Assembly: GCF_014356525.2 (NCBI RefSeq)
Contig: NC_052507.1
Span: 36,568,269 to 36,632,268, forward strand
Length of the DNA: 64,000 bases
Reading direction: 5' to 3'
Origin: Nilaparvata lugens
Taxonomy: Eukaryota; Arthropoda; Insecta; Hemiptera; Delphacidae
Shown here: in pieces, positions 38,601 through 51,152 of the stretch
Position numbering within the stretch: position 1 is the stretch's first letter
Layout: the number at the start of each line of letters is the position of its first letter
The notes under the pieces: generated by a model
Database searches by the model: none
What the model was told of the DNA's origin: nothing
Seen by the model: the letters and a program-made list of their open reading frames with translations, nothing else
Translations under genes and position numbers: made by a program

Positions 38601-38737
38601 CCTGATTCTTTACAAGTACCATCACTGATTTATCTTCTCTCCTCCAACATACTCCCTTACCCTCTTTCAAACGTATTCACCACTCTTTAAATGATTTTTC
38701 TTCAAATTTTATTGCCCATAATTTCCATTGAATAGAG
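35627..38737. other. Unassigned sequence, no gene recognised
   Basis: Includes a G-rich stretch (GAGGGGGGGTGGGGG at 36,181) and a CpG-dense patch at 36,330-36,440. No coding feature could be supported. Confidence 0.35.
36330..36440. promoter_or_regulatory. CpG-dense patch, possible promoter
   Basis: GGGCGTTTCGGACGCGGTTC followed by GCCGTCGG is unusually CpG-rich for this window. CAGTGTACAGTATAGG lies just upstream, and GAGTACGATCGG and more CpGs follow. Together this resembles an initiator/downstream-promoter neighbourhood, but no gene could be joined to it. Confidence 0.2.
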
Positions 38738-39640
38738 TCATACGTGAAATTCACGCATGATTCGTATTCTATGAGTACTCGAATCATTCGACTCCTGTTT
38801 GAGACATCCTAACAAACTATCCAAAGGAATCTCTTCGGCCATGGAATATTGTTGATTGACGTCTTCTTCTCCATCAAGGAGATGTTGATCATCACAACTA
38901 CCGTACTTCATTATGTCAATATCAGGTGCACTAAAATATCTTGATGTTTGGTTCAACATTGGGAAATAACTTTGCACGGTAAGGTGAAATGGCCGTTGAG
39001 TGTTCTCACCAATAATAAATCAATCACCCTGTCTTATATTGCTATCATTTTATAAAATACTATATTCCAAGTTACATCAGTTGATGGAATAGTTTGAGTT
39101 GTAAAGGAATACATTTGTTGTAGCACTCTCGTCCAATGAGCAATCATCAGACGATTCCAAGTCATTTCACTTGTTCCTTGGCATTCCATTACTTCCATAA
39201 TAATTGAGTCGTGACTGAAGATTTACAAAATTCGTAGCATGAATCAAAATAATATTCAATCATTTCCGAACGTTCTACCGCATTATCTAAATCCTTCCTA
39301 TAAAACTTAATGCAATCCATTAGAACCTAATTTATGAAATAACATTTCAATTTTTTGACTAAGCACAGACAGAACCACATTCGATCCTGCTGTTTGAAGT
39401 TGAACAATGTCATCGTGATCGGAATAAATACTTCTATCATTTAGGGTTAAACCATTAAAATCATTTAGGGTTTGAATCTTGAAGAATTATTGTGAGCTCG
39501 TATGAAGTATATTATGGACTGGAATCAATCTCAAGAAACTACTGAAATAATTGATAGCTCTATTATAGAAGAATCTCATTGGTTTGTTCAAAACTTCGTC
39601 TTACATCTACTAATACAAATATTACATGTCTCCCAATGAC
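38738..39640 (-). pseudogene. Possible broken coding relic, unknown origin
   Basis: Minus-strand open blocks abut with frame changes from about 39,640 to 38,738. The blocks include VLVDVRRSFEQTNEILL, then SDHDDIVQLQTAGSNVVLSV, then RKDLDNAVERSEMIEYYF, then GTSEMTWNRLMIAHWTRV. The last block is open from about 39,020 to the stop at 38,738, with the acidic segment LLDGEEDVNQQYSMAEEI. Composition is more balanced than in purine-block frames. No domain is recognised, several lesions are needed, and chance chaining of open frames in AT-rich DNA is a real alternative. Confidence 0.22.
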
Positions 39641-39860
39641 CCAATAACGTGGTCAATATTGCGGTCATCTAAAATTCCGCAACGAGCTGACTGACAATTC
39701 AGTGACAGTGCTCTGATATTGAGCAGAGAGAGTGAGTGAACTGCAACTCAAAGATCGCTAGAGGCTATTTTCCCCAGGAGATTCCCGTGTTGGGTGAGGA
39801 GTGGTGAAGGTAGTCTCGTACACCCGAGTAAGCTCGTGAGACGTGCTCGACTATGTTCAA

Positions 39861-39876
39861 CTGTGTGTGTGTGTGT

Positions 39877-39912
<36 letters not shown>

Positions 39913-39914
39913 TG
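39861..39914. repeat. (GT)n microsatellite
   Basis: About 54 bp of GT dinucleotides with a single GG interruption (GTGTGGTGTG). It generates a His/Thr-repeat frame on the minus strand. Confidence 0.95.
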
Positions 39915-41404
39915 TGCAGAGCTCGTTATATGTAATGGCCTAATGAACTGCACAGACAACCACCGGTCAGCCGCCATATCTTTGCTCCTTTCGGCCCCTT
40001 TTTGAGGCAGCGGGGGTAAATGCACCCCAAATGGAGGGAGGATTCCGGACACACCATACCTGTGTCCTACTCATGGATGATGCTCACTTCGGTCTCTTGT
40101 TTTGGTTTTGCAATGATGCCTTCATCCTGATAATATCATCTGAGATTGCCTCTTCCAAGACACGAAAATAGTTCATTCTCCTAACCAGTGTCGCTGTTTA
40201 CAGGCAACAAGATTGCGTTTTGGGATTAGGTACCTAAAATTGTGAGGGACAATGAGGAATGTTGTTCTATGCATGTGTATATATATTTTCTGGTGACACT
40301 GAGCCCCTCTAGAATGAATAAGTACGTTGACTGTGATTGATTGTCTATGGACAATTTTGTTGATATTAGAATATTAATGTGACAATCAGTTTGTTGGAAG
40401 ATTGAGAAATACTTCATGAATTTCAAAATATGAGAGTTATGCATTACAGCTATAATAATTCACATGAAAGTATTGATTATATTAATGTTTTCATAGAATA
40501 TATTAATCATTTGCATCACTTCTGTAATGTTCTTTGTTAATGTTCACTGAATTATTAGCCATACACATTATAAATATTACGAAGATGCTAATTACTTACT
40601 TGAGGCCCAATCACATTATCTCGCAAAATCATTGAACGCACCCAGAAAATCAGAAAAAGATTTCCAGTTACCACCTCCCAAACAATGTCATCCCAAATAC
40701 TGCTGACCTTTCGACCTTTACTTTTTTTGAGACCCTCTATATTGAACTGAACTTTTAATCACATTTCGATGCTTTATTTGTCTCCCTGAACGAATTCATC
40801 AATGAAGAAGTCCCTTTCCTGACGTATATTTTAAGTTAGAGTCCGAAGTAGGGAGGAAGTAAGAAAAAAATTGTTAGGGATAAGTAATGTATGGTGGGGA
40901 AACAAGAGGAAAGCAATATCAGAAGCACAGAGTGGAAATGTGAACATTTCTATGTGAGCATGTGATGGGTCTTTAATAAACTGATAGCGCGCTGTGAACA
41001 GTATAGTTGTGCATGATGTTCGCTTTTAGAATGTTGATAGGTTTCGCTCGCGTCGGTTTAGTAGTGAGGAAGGCGAGTTGCATTTTATCTGTTTAGGATT
41101 CCGGTCGAAAAGTTTGAGCAGAACTGATATTACAAGTAGTAGGGGCCCAGCCCTGCTCATGTGGGGGAAAACAGGCCAGAAGGAGCCTCCAAGGGTTGTG
41201 GCAGCGGCTCACTAACTCCCAAACTCGAAAACTCTGTCCTCACCTCTCTACAACTTCGAATAGGCCGCCATCATCCATCGAAAATATTTTGGATCGTTGT
41301 GCTACTAACTTTATCTGCCAACTTCTTCATACTCACACATTCTCCACATGTATAATCATCACTATCATCGTGAGGTTTGTAAGAATATAATTTGGGTATT
41401 CCCC
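39915..41404. other. Unassigned sequence, no gene recognised
   Basis: No coding feature was recognised. A moderately CpG-containing stretch lies at 40,990-41,110 (GATAGCGCGCTG, CGCTCGCGTCGG). Confidence 0.35.
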
Positions 41405-43004
41405 AAAATTTTTCACTGAAAGGAAATTGATAGGTCTGAGAGAAAGAAGCTGAAAATCGTTTTCACCAGATACGGTGTCAACGTTCTAGATAAGATAATA
41501 ACGGCTCTCAAGGCTATGATCATGAACAGCCAAATGAAAATAAAAGTATTGTTGCAATTTATTTAATAATATAATATATATAATATTTGAGGTTAGGTTC
41601 TTTGATGTTTACTAGAGTTGGCGACCTTAGTAATCGGTCGAGCCGAATAGTGTGAGAATTAGCCAGACACCTTGTGGCAAATTAGTTGCGTATAAAAAGC
41701 ATTTGCTTAGACTAGGATCAGAGGGTGTAGTAAGCAATCATGCCAAATGAATTAAACAAAAAAGCGATTAAGAAAGCACAAAAATATTTATTTTATCTAG
41801 CGAGCATGAACAAAATATAAAAAACAAAATAAAAAGATAAAGGAAATGGGATTTAACTTTATTCAGCGCAATGATACATGATGCAATTTTGGGATGTACC
41901 AATCACAATGCTGTATTTGACCGGCGGTAAAAACGATTTAATTTAAAATGTACATGTGTTATTTATAAAAATCATAAAAAATTGTAATCTTTATAGAATG
42001 TATAGATTTATGTAACCAATGTAAAATAAGAGTTTGAGACTAAAATATTCACTCAATGGATAGTAATATGATATTGTTGTTTGGACTATTTGACAGTACT
42101 AAATTACGTCATAGCGGAGTATTTAAAATCCACCAATGAGAGTGGATATTTAAATTTTATGTAAATTGAAGAGACGGAAGTATGGTTGTAAAAGAATAGA
42201 GAAAGATCCATACCCACTTGCTTGCCAGAGGTCACCAGGGATGCCCACCAATTTTGAGAGCACAAGACTAGATCCTTTTTTAAATAATTTTGCGTTAGAA
42301 GTTAAAGTTTGTTTGATAATTAAAAATAAATTTCATGAGACTCAGTGAGGTCGTAGTATGACATGAGTCATTAAATTTGAATATTCCCATTGGAGAAGAC
42401 GACAGCAGCCCACCAGAGACGGTCTAGGACATTGTAACGAATCCGAATTGCCATCATAATTGTGAAAAATCGACATGTGAGTTCATTCGAAAAAGTTATT
42501 AAGGAGGGCCCTCAGTGCTACGAGTAAATCACAATCAAATAAAGCTAGCTTGTCAAAGGGTTATTTAAATATCAAAATTGATATTGAGATCTGCACAAAT
42601 ATTAAAACAGAAAGGGAATATTATTAAGAACCATATATGAGATTTAGATATTAAAGTATACACAGATGTAATATTCATTAATTTTTGATATATTATATAT
42701 ATGCTCACTCAATTATCTTTCTTATCAGTAATTTATAAAGATTTTTATGAAGCTCATGTTCATAAGATAAATTGATTTATCTGAATTCCACCAGAGGCCG
42801 AACCCAAGCCCTGAGATATTTTTTAATATTCATATTTTTCTTATTTATTAGAAGTAAGATTTATAAATTTTATTCGACAAGCAATAGCAAGTCGACAACT
42901 GAGCTATATAAATGAAAGAATGTATGCCGATTGAAGAAGCACATAATTCATTAATTAATGCAAATAAGCAAAGTAAAATCTTTAGTGAGCTATCTGTGAT
43001 AATT

Positions 43005-43073
<69 letters not shown>

Positions 43074-43300
43074 TATATATATTCTCATATGATTTTTATA
43101 TTTCTTGCTCTATTTTTCATTATTGCTTGTTTATATTTTCATGTAATTATATATTTTTACATGTTGAATGGTGTACCCTTCATTTATGATCCTATCTTCA
43201 TGCATGACCAATCTTGTTATAGTCTATTTTATTACCAGTATTGACATCAATCAAATACCTATTGTAAATAACCAAGTATACCTATCGTACGAGTAAGTAC
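41405..43300 (+). repeat. Left arm of a large diverged inverted repeat
   Basis: Its landmarks recur in reverse complement in the right arm (44,720-46,085), in mirrored order. ATTTGAGGTTAGGTTCT at 41,585 pairs with 45,872-45,888. CCCATTGGAGAAGACGAC at 42,384 pairs with the region around 45,530. AAAGCTAGCTTGTC near 42,541, GAAGCTCATGTTCATAAGAT near 42,750 and TGAGCTATCTGTGAT near 42,985 also pair. A 23-bp perfect match at 43,195-43,217 pairs with 44,821-44,843. Relative to the right arm it carries about 450 extra bases (roughly 41,850-42,290) and a (TA)n run (43,008-43,081). No coding domain was found. Confidence 0.8.
43008..43081. repeat. (TA)n microsatellite in the left arm
   Basis: About 74 bp of TA, interrupted once by AATA. 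The corresponding point in the right arm (near 44,930) has no such run, so it expanded after the arms separated. Confidence 0.9.
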
Positions 43301-44719
43301 TCAATAGGTACCTGCAAAGGCACCTGGATAGGTACCTAATATTTTGTGAATGGAGACTGCTGAATTTATCATCATTTCATAGTTCATGAACTTATTTGAG
43401 AAAAGAGTTGAGTATGTAGCAGGTTCTACAAATCAAAAAAATTCCAAGTGAACTTTTTATAGAACCTAGCTTATCATTGGTTCTCTGATAAACTGATAAA
43501 TACATTCAAGTTATATTATACTAATCACTATGAATCTGGATAATCTCTTTGGGAGAAATAAATAGAGAAGTTTCAGGGAGCAAATATTCAACAAACATTA
43601 AAGAATATCTAAAGAATCTCAAACCAAGATTGTTGAAAAACTGACAAACCTCATTCTTGTTGAAGGAATGGAAGACAAAGTCTGACTTCCTGCCGACGTA
43701 ATCTAGAAATGCAGTGTGAATATTCGGGAAGTCCTTGCCACAGCTCAAATCTAAATCTAGGAGACATAAAACTAGATAAAATAGAACTAGACTTCCTCAT
43801 GCTCTAGTTGAAGTAGTTGCGCTAGACAAGACATTCTCCAAATACTTTGGTGTTATTTGGCGTGCGCTTCAGAACTTCCGCGGAATTTCAAGAGTGTTAT
43901 AAAACCACAACTTCATTCTTTGTGTTACGGGAGCTACACTTCTAGGCGTCTATAGTCTATACAAATCGGTGAAAACAGACATAACAACTTGCGTGAAAAT
44001 AAGTGCTCCATCACATGGTGAAACAAAAATAATTATTATTTCTAATCACCCTTAAGATAATACAATAGGAATGCATTGAAACGTGAAACCATGTCATGAA
44101 ACATTGATTTTTCTAATCTCCTCACATCTTAAAAGTCTTTACCTCAATATTTCTTGTGGTTTCTTCTATAAATATAGATTAATGGTATGAAGTCATTGTA
44201 GTTGATGCATCTTTCTGGTTGTGACAATTCACAATCTTAATAATTTTGTTTATTGTTTTTTGCAGGTGAGTATCTATTCAGAATCCACTCTCATAATGTC
44301 CTTGGACTGCGTAAGTGGAAATAAATAGACTTGAAAAAGTATCTATGTTTCATATTATGTGTAAAGCCGTATTTGGGGTTACATGTGCCCAGCTGGCAGT
44401 CTGTCGGTAGAGCATGAGATATTTGAATATTTTTGATGTTTTGGCACTTGCTGAAATAAAAATACCATACAATTCTCAGCAGCTCTTCGATGAGCTTATA
44501 CCAAATTCTTCTATCAATCACTGCAAACTGCTGCTGCTTTGTCAATCGACAATCTTTACTGCTGGATTGACTGGTCCCGCAATCATAGATGATGAAGAGA
44601 CTGCAATACTGCTTCGACTTAATGCTATGACCTTGTATTTCAGTTAATTTGATTCCAGTGAATGGATTGAACCATTCAAATAAAATCTTGAGAACGTATT
44701 ATATCTGAAGATTGAATGA
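43301..44719. other. Central segment between the inverted arms
   Basis: About 1.4 kb has no counterpart in the arms. It contains AGGTACCT-type short repeats near 43,310-43,340 and a minus-strand open frame (43,521-43,748). It also has a TTTTTTGCAG acceptor-like site at about 44,266 followed 46 bp later by a GTAAGT donor-like site, and a half tRNA-like sequence. No product was recognised. Confidence 0.4.
44387..44420 (+). tRNA. tRNA-Lys-like 5' half (fragment or SINE head)
   Basis: GCCCAGCTGGCAGTCTGTCG followed by GTAGAGCATGAGAT closely follows the 5' half of animal tRNA-Lys, including the acceptor 5' strand GCCC, the D-loop A-box region and the anticodon-stem start GCATGAGA. After this the similarity stops. 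There is no CTT/TTT anticodon loop, no T-arm GGTTCGAATCC and no 3' acceptor strand. It is therefore a pseudogene fragment or a tRNA-derived head of a short element, not a functional tRNA. Confidence 0.45.
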
Positions 44720-46085
44720 TCGGTATTTTATATAGCTGATTTATCCAACTTATTCGATGAAGAATACAGTTGGTTCATAATTCCATTAATGCGTCAATAA
44801 TAATAAATAGAAATACTAGTACAAGATTGGTCATGCATGAAGACAGGATTAAAAATGAAAAGAACACCATTCAATCAATAAATATATAATTACAATGAAA
44901 TCAACGAGCAAGAAAATATGCAAGAAAAATATCACAGATCGCTCAATTGAAACTCTTGTTCTGCTTAATAGCATCAATTGATAAATTTCATGATGTTTGT
45001 ATCGGCATATATTTACAGATTCCTATAGCTCAATTATTTGACTCGCTTCTGCTTATAAAATTGGAATTTTATACTTCAATATTCCGCAATAATATTTGAT
45101 ACTTCAAATATAAAATATCAAGGTATAGGTTCGGCCGTCAGTGGAAGTTGGATAGATAATTTATCTTGTGACCTTGAGCTTCTATAAATTTTATTATGCT
45201 AATAATACTGATCTTTAAATACATTAACTGAGCATATTTAATAATTTCAAATAGTGATATATAATTTAACATTTAATTCTCATATATTATATTTTTTAAA
45301 TATGACTTTTCCCTTATTAATATTATTTGCGCAATTAAGTCTAAATCAAGCTTGATTTTTAAGTAATACCTTCGACGAGCTAGCTTCATGAAATTTCTAT
45401 TCACTGAGGATCCTCTCAATAAATTATGTTTTAATAACTCACTTGCGGAGAGTTTTTCACAAATTTTAAAGATGTAGCATGGTATTCGCCTCATGTGTCC
45501 TGTGCTTCTCTGGTAGGCTGCTATCGTCCTCTCCAATGGGGATATTTAAATTAATAACTCATGTCATAGTGCGACTTCACTGAGTTAGGGTTATTACTTA
45601 TTAAAAGTCTTTGATACTTAAACTTTGGCAATAAATAAAAATTCAATTTTTATAAAGGATTCAGTCTATTGCTCACATATATAAATAAACATTTATATTA
45701 TACTATTCAAACATTCATATCCTTTATTTTGCATGCTATAAATATACGAAACCCTCTTGCATTTGTCTTAACGAATGATCTAGATGCAATTGTTTTGCTA
45801 GCGAGTATCTGATTAAATTGTAGATGTTCGGCTTGATCGTTATTGACATTGCCGACAAGCGTTGTTTATATAGAACCTAACCTCAAATTCATACAATATT
45901 ATTAATTCATTAGATAATTGAGAAATTGATCTCCATTTCAAATTGTTAGCCATAATCTTAGCCTTTCTAGTCGTTATCGTCTTATCTATATCTTCGATTG
46001 ATAACACCATTGGTGACAGATATTTTTGTTTTTCTGTCTGAGACCTAATAGTTCATTTCAATTAATGAAGTTTTTATTGGTATGA
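44720..46085 (-). repeat. Right arm of the large diverged inverted repeat
   Basis: In reverse complement it follows the left arm from outer edge to inner edge with many substitutions and small indels. The outer part pairs AGACCTAATAG near 46,040 with the left arm's TAGGTCTGAG, and the inner part carries the 23-bp perfect match at 44,821-44,843. It lacks the left-arm-specific 450-bp segment and the (TA)n. The minus-strand open frame at 45,273-45,536 lies in this arm and has no recognisable product. Confidence 0.8.
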
Positions 46086-48199
46086 AAATGTACCGTCATA
46101 TATGTATGTGAATATCTTTTTCAAGCTTATTCAGAGTCCCATACAATAACATTTTGTGGTTAGTTCCGGAGAATATAATACCTCAAGGGTTTTATCTGCT
46201 TGGAGTTTCATCCTTGATAATTGAACAATTATTATAAGAATTCAAATTATTTGAGAATGAGTCGAATTTTTGAAAAAAATAACTTGTATTAATACATATT
46301 TTCAATACTTTTTGGCATAAATATCCTGTATTGTGTCTTGTAAACACAGGAGTTTACTGTGGATTGATGATGATTGTGTAACAACAGAAACTAGTATCTT
46401 AAATTGTTCCAATGAACCAGTGGTTTGACAATATCTCATTGAATTCATCATAAATTTATCAGTAAATTATTCATAGGGATGAACATGAGAAAAGAAAGAT
46501 GGGAAAATAAATCGAAAAATAAAAATTGATCATCAGAGTTTGTATAACCAATGAAAGACTGTCAACTAAATTTATCCAGTTGCCTTCTTATACCATCATT
46601 TCCGTATAATCTAGCAAATTTGTTATCAATCGGAGCTCAATCACCCAAATATAGGAAGTCACTACAAGTTGAGCCGGTAAATGGTTTAACGATAGGGGCA
46701 AATTTTAAAACGATGAGACCAATTTCATTCACGCTTACATATTTCGCGATATGGGTGCTACAGCGATGGACTACTGTGCTGGGAGCCCTTTTAGGGACTT
46801 GGAAGGGAGGAAGGAGCACCCCCTCCCTGTAAAAGGGCGCTAGACTTCATCCAACCTCAATCATTCACAGAGTTGACAGAGTACGTCTGCCCATTGTGCT
46901 CTGTAATATCTCCGGCCTTTTTGGCTCTCACAATTCATTCTGCTCGTTAATCATAACCTCTGCCGAGTCTATGCAGACGTTATATATAGCGTTTGACGTT
47001 ATGTATAGCGTCAATATTAAAACTGGCTCTTCCTGGCCTATGGTGCTATTCATATTTGATATTTTTGCAGTGTCGTTCGCACCCCATTCAAATTGCTTTT
47101 CAATTTCTTGGCTGAAGTCCTATCATGCACATCAATCTTTCGCCACGTGTGTCAGATTTCAAGAACAAGTCGAGTAATATTCTCCTTGGTGGGCTACTTG
47201 TCATCAATCTGTGAGAATAAAATATTTCATTCAGTTAGGAATGTTTCGAATCGTTTTGACCTGCTGTATACCCCCTCACACAAAAAAAATCTGTAATTCA
47301 ATTCAGAGTGTGAAAAGTCAGTTTTTTTCTCCCATCCAAAGCCATTATCCAAAACAGAAGACTGAAACTTATTTCTCTCTATGGATTTCCCTTCTTGAGT
47401 CGAAGCCTCTGAATAGTCCTACAATATAAATATTTATGCATTATCCTACAGTATATTAACTTATAGTATGACAATGATAGCACAAAGCTGGTGCCCGCTT
47501 GATATATGGAATATAAACTGGCCACATCATCCATATCTACTGTGTGAGTGATTTTTTCTGTGAATTTAAGAATTTTCAAGCTTTATGAGACAGGTGCTCG
47601 AAACTGAAACAGGTATTCAAGGTTTCATTATCTTGTTATATTGATCGAATCTTCTGAATAAATATTATGACGGATGAATAAACAATACATTATTTGGCTT
47701 CTAGGTTATAAAATTATTTTTGGAGACAGCTGATCATATTTCTTGAAATGAATCATCAAAATAAATTACGAGTACAATCTTGAAGACTTGTCTGATGAAC
47801 TGCTCATATCGTAGTCAGTGTCTGCGACCTTGTAGAGCATCATCATCCCAACACTAAACTTTCAAGTACCCATCTCAGCTCCCCACTCCTAACATTGTTG
47901 GCGAATCTTTGTCAGCTCCCGTTCTGATGAGAGGAGATTTTTCAACCTGATAAATGATGACAAACCTTCTTCCTTTACACCTGTATTATAATATCTCAAG
48001 GCGAGAATAGTTTCACATTATAATATTATGTACGGGACGCTTAATAGAGAGTTAGCCAAAGTTGGTTAGTTTATAGGATAAAGTTTGAAGATCGGTGAGA
48101 AGGGGTTCATGATGCGATCGCATTTGAGACCGCAGGGCCAACCACCTTCATTCTTGAAAGCTTCATCCTGAAAATTTAAAGAAGGCTACAAAGTTTTTA
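46086..48199. other. Unassigned sequence, no gene recognised
   Basis: 46,540-47,440 is of higher complexity than its surroundings, with open frames on both strands (plus 46,551-46,832 and 46,896-47,177). No domain, splice structure or repeat match could be supported. Confidence 0.35.
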
Positions 48200-48600
48200 T
48201 ACCCATATCTGGTGCAAATTTCTTGCCTTCTGTCCTCTGCAAACCAGTGTTCTCCTACTCTTCCTTCATCTGCAACCTCTTTTTCTTCCCGTTCACCTCA
48301 TACTCACCCTCATGATTCATATAATGTTTTTTCTTGTACTTTTTTACCATCTTATCCACTTCCTCCTTACGCCATTTCTTAGTCTCCATCTCCTCCCTAT
48401 CCAGCGTCTCCTTAACCGTCTCATCTTCATCATACTCCTTCTGCAATTTCTTCTTCTTCTTCTTCTTCTTCTTCAACTCCTTTTTCTTCTTCTTCTTCTT
48501 TTCCCCTTTATCTTCTTCTCCCTCTTGCTTATCGTTTCAGAATGAATTTTTCCTGTGACAATCCATCGTTCTTATTTTCAACATTTCTCCTAACACAAGC
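48200..48600. other. Pyrimidine-rich block with (CTT)n
   Basis: C/T-rich plus strand contains two (TTC)n runs at about 48,448-48,475 and 48,481-48,501. Reading frames across it are Lys/Glu-rich on the minus strand and Leu/Phe/Ser-rich on the plus strand, a compositional effect. Confidence 0.65.
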
Positions 48601-49716
48601 ACACGTGAGACCAAACTCACTAGGGCTCTTCCTTCAACCTGAGATTTTGTTTCTCATTCTCAATTCCTTTAGGATAAGAGGATAATGTTATCTTAGTTTG
48701 TTATTTCCACGCCTCTGCATCAGACAAACTAGTTATTTATCCACGGTTTCCAATGCACCCCCCACCACCATTTTATTTCTTTTCACTCAAGCCTCAATAA
48801 TATTGACTACTTCATTCATGAAAGATTGTGCTGCCCAATATCAAACCCACTTCTATTATACTCTATTTCTCTTCTCTCGCAACGAATTGCAAAAATCCAA
48901 GTGATTAGGAGATCATTAGAGTCAAAAGGTCCAGTCCACACGATCGGAGCATCACCAGTCACCAGTCACCAGTCACCACACCAATCCTGTGCAGATGGTG
49001 CACAGTTTCGCTGGTTAACGAGCCCCGTTATCATTCTGGAATATAATATTCGAATCCCAGCAGTAGTTATTATTATTCATATCATAGCTTCTTCCTTTCA
49101 ATACAGACAATCCAATTCCTTGCTTAGGATACAACTCAAGCTGATCTATGAAGATATAACTTTTCTTTTGCTATTTTTGGTTTCTTCAAAACAAATAAGT
49201 TTTTGATATTTGTGAAAAAATTGAGAAACGGCGTGAAGAAAGATGAATAGTATAAAAGATCACAAGAAGGAAGAGTTGCGATAGGAGAGAAGAAGAGTAA
49301 ATGGGAGAGTGAGCCGAGTAAAAAGCGTGAGGTGGAAGACTAAAGTTTAAACTATCTCGCTTGCAACTCAGTTTGATCACGATATTATGAGAAATTACAG
49401 TGGCATTATCGTAGCGGACAGCACTCTCCTGAGAGCAAAGTTTGGAATAAGGGAATGATTATCAGCGAAAGTTTTGTCTTAATGCTTTTTCTCAACTTGT
49501 GTAATGAATAAATTTGGCATAAAAATTAGCTAGGTGGCTGTGTTTAAATTTCCTGTGGGAATCGGAGAATCAGTGTTTTTTTTGGAACAGTATACTGTAT
49601 CACTGTATGGTTCATGCTGAAGCAACAATTGTATCATTAACATTTTTCTGTATCATTCAACTGACAAATCCGAATCTATATTTCATTCCCTGTTGGATTG
49701 TTGTTTCCGATTATTG

Positions 49717-49720
<4 letters not shown>

Positions 49721-49751
<31 letters not shown>
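49721..49751 (-). repeat. (TCAA)n tail of LINE copy A
   Basis: A TTGA run on the plus strand marks the 3' end of the minus-strand LINE, immediately after its terminal CATAAATAAAGTACTCAA. Confidence 0.9.
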
Positions 49752-51152
49752 GTACTTTATTTATGTAGATTACAATATATACTGGCTATACACTTATATA
49801 CAATAGCTTACAATACAGCAAAATTATAGATGAATTTACATAATATAGACTAAGAAAATAATTATTGAACTGTATATGATATGAAAAAGCAATTTTTAAT
49901 ATAATACTATAGATGATAATCATATTGTTATGCATCTACATAATTGGCGGAGCTTTGGACATATCAATGTCCATTCTTCGGAAAGAATATTAAAAATATC
50001 CTCCCCACTAACTCTCTACCAAAACGTTAATTTCGTTATTTAAACTAAGGATTTATCTATTAATGGAAATATTGTAAAAGTTTTAATCAATATGAATATT
50101 AAGAGAAAAAAAAACAGAAAATTGATAAAGTAAAATAATCAGATAGGTAGATAAGATCAAATAATTGATTATAATAAAATGAAGTAGGCTGAGAGTAGAT
50201 CAGGGTTATCAACTTTCAGTAATATACAGCAGTATGCAGTGGACAATTGAAATAACATGAGTTTATATAATATATATATATATATACAATTCGTTCTATA
50301 ACATGGTTTAAAGGTTTATATTGGTGGAATGGGTGAGGGATGGTTGTCATGTGATCGTTCTAGGGCCAGACAGTTTCAGTCATTTGTTCCAAAATATGTT
50401 TTTTTAAAGTCAGGATGAAGCTCGCTCGGCTCTCGATAGACCTGATAGGAACAGGAAGTGCATTCCATGCACGACAGGCACTGATTGAGAAGGATTTTGT
50501 GAAATAGTTGTTCGATGATTGGGTATCCTTAAAGTACTTTCTCCGGTTCTAGTATGTGAAGCATCTATCCTCCTACCTTCAGAGACAAATTTGAAATCAT
50601 TTTTAAAATAGTTCGGATTACCGTATTTCAAGATATCTCTAACAAGCTTGACTATTCGAAAAAGCCTCTGATCGGGAAGCTTTAATGTTGAACTAGCAAT
50701 GTGGGCTGGGGTGATATGATCATGGCGTTGGAGAGAGTAGACGAAACGTAGACAATAATTTTGGCAACGCTGTAGTTTATCATTCAGAGTGACTTGCTTA
50801 TCGTTAAGAACAGAATTACAATACATTGAATGTGGGAAGATGAGAGATTGAACCAATAATAATTTAATGTTTCTAGGGAGGATATCGTGCATTTTCTTCA
50901 ATGCATGCATGGCTGAGAATACCTTTTTACAAGTTTTGTTCACTTGTTCTGACCAGTCAAGAGTATTATTCATAATAATGCCTAAATTTTTAACTGAGCT
51001 ACAGTAAGGAATGTCATTACCGTCTACACTAATTTTGTGAATCGATTCGAGGTCAATATTGTTTATAAGACGAGAATATCCAATTATAATGGGTTGTGTT
51101 TTGATGGGATTAAGCTTAAGGCCATTTTTCTTTGTCCATTCCACTATCGACT
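49752..51152 (-). pseudogene. 5'-truncated LINE copy A: ORF2 C-terminus and 3'-UTR
   Basis: The open part (50,410-51,144) encodes the C-terminal portion of the ORF2 protein downstream of the reverse transcriptase (KTCKKVFSAMHALKKMHDIL region). It is almost identical to the end of the 53,637-56,605 ORF2. Near the end this copy shifts frame relative to copy B around 50,500, so its final residues are read in a different phase. However, it keeps the TGG codon that is a stop in copy B. The reverse transcriptase active site is absent. Its 5' edge at 51,152 is a rearrangement junction with the RTE fragment, not a normal truncation into flanking DNA. Confidence 0.85.

Larger units (their letters stand above)
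48682..51152. repeat. Direct duplication, copy A (about 2.47 kb)
   Basis: From ATAATGTTATCTTAG to TTTGTCCATTCCACTATCGA this interval is nearly identical to 51,973-54,430. It comprises about 1.04 kb of unique-looking flank followed by the 3' 1.4 kb of the minus-strand LINE. Differences are a few substitutions and short indels, for example three versus two contiguous CACCAGT units near 48,955, and 31 versus 23 bp of TTGA tail. Similarity stops abruptly at both edges. Confidence 0.92.

Noticed and set aside
43521..43748. 75-codon minus-strand frame with fairly balanced composition
   Set aside because: It is within the length expected by chance. No domain, splice context or homologous frame exists elsewhere in the window.
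49021..49066. TTCGAATCCC resembling a tRNA B box
   Set aside because: No A box, stems or tRNA-like fold at the right distance. The sequence recurs at 52,332 only because the whole segment is duplicated.
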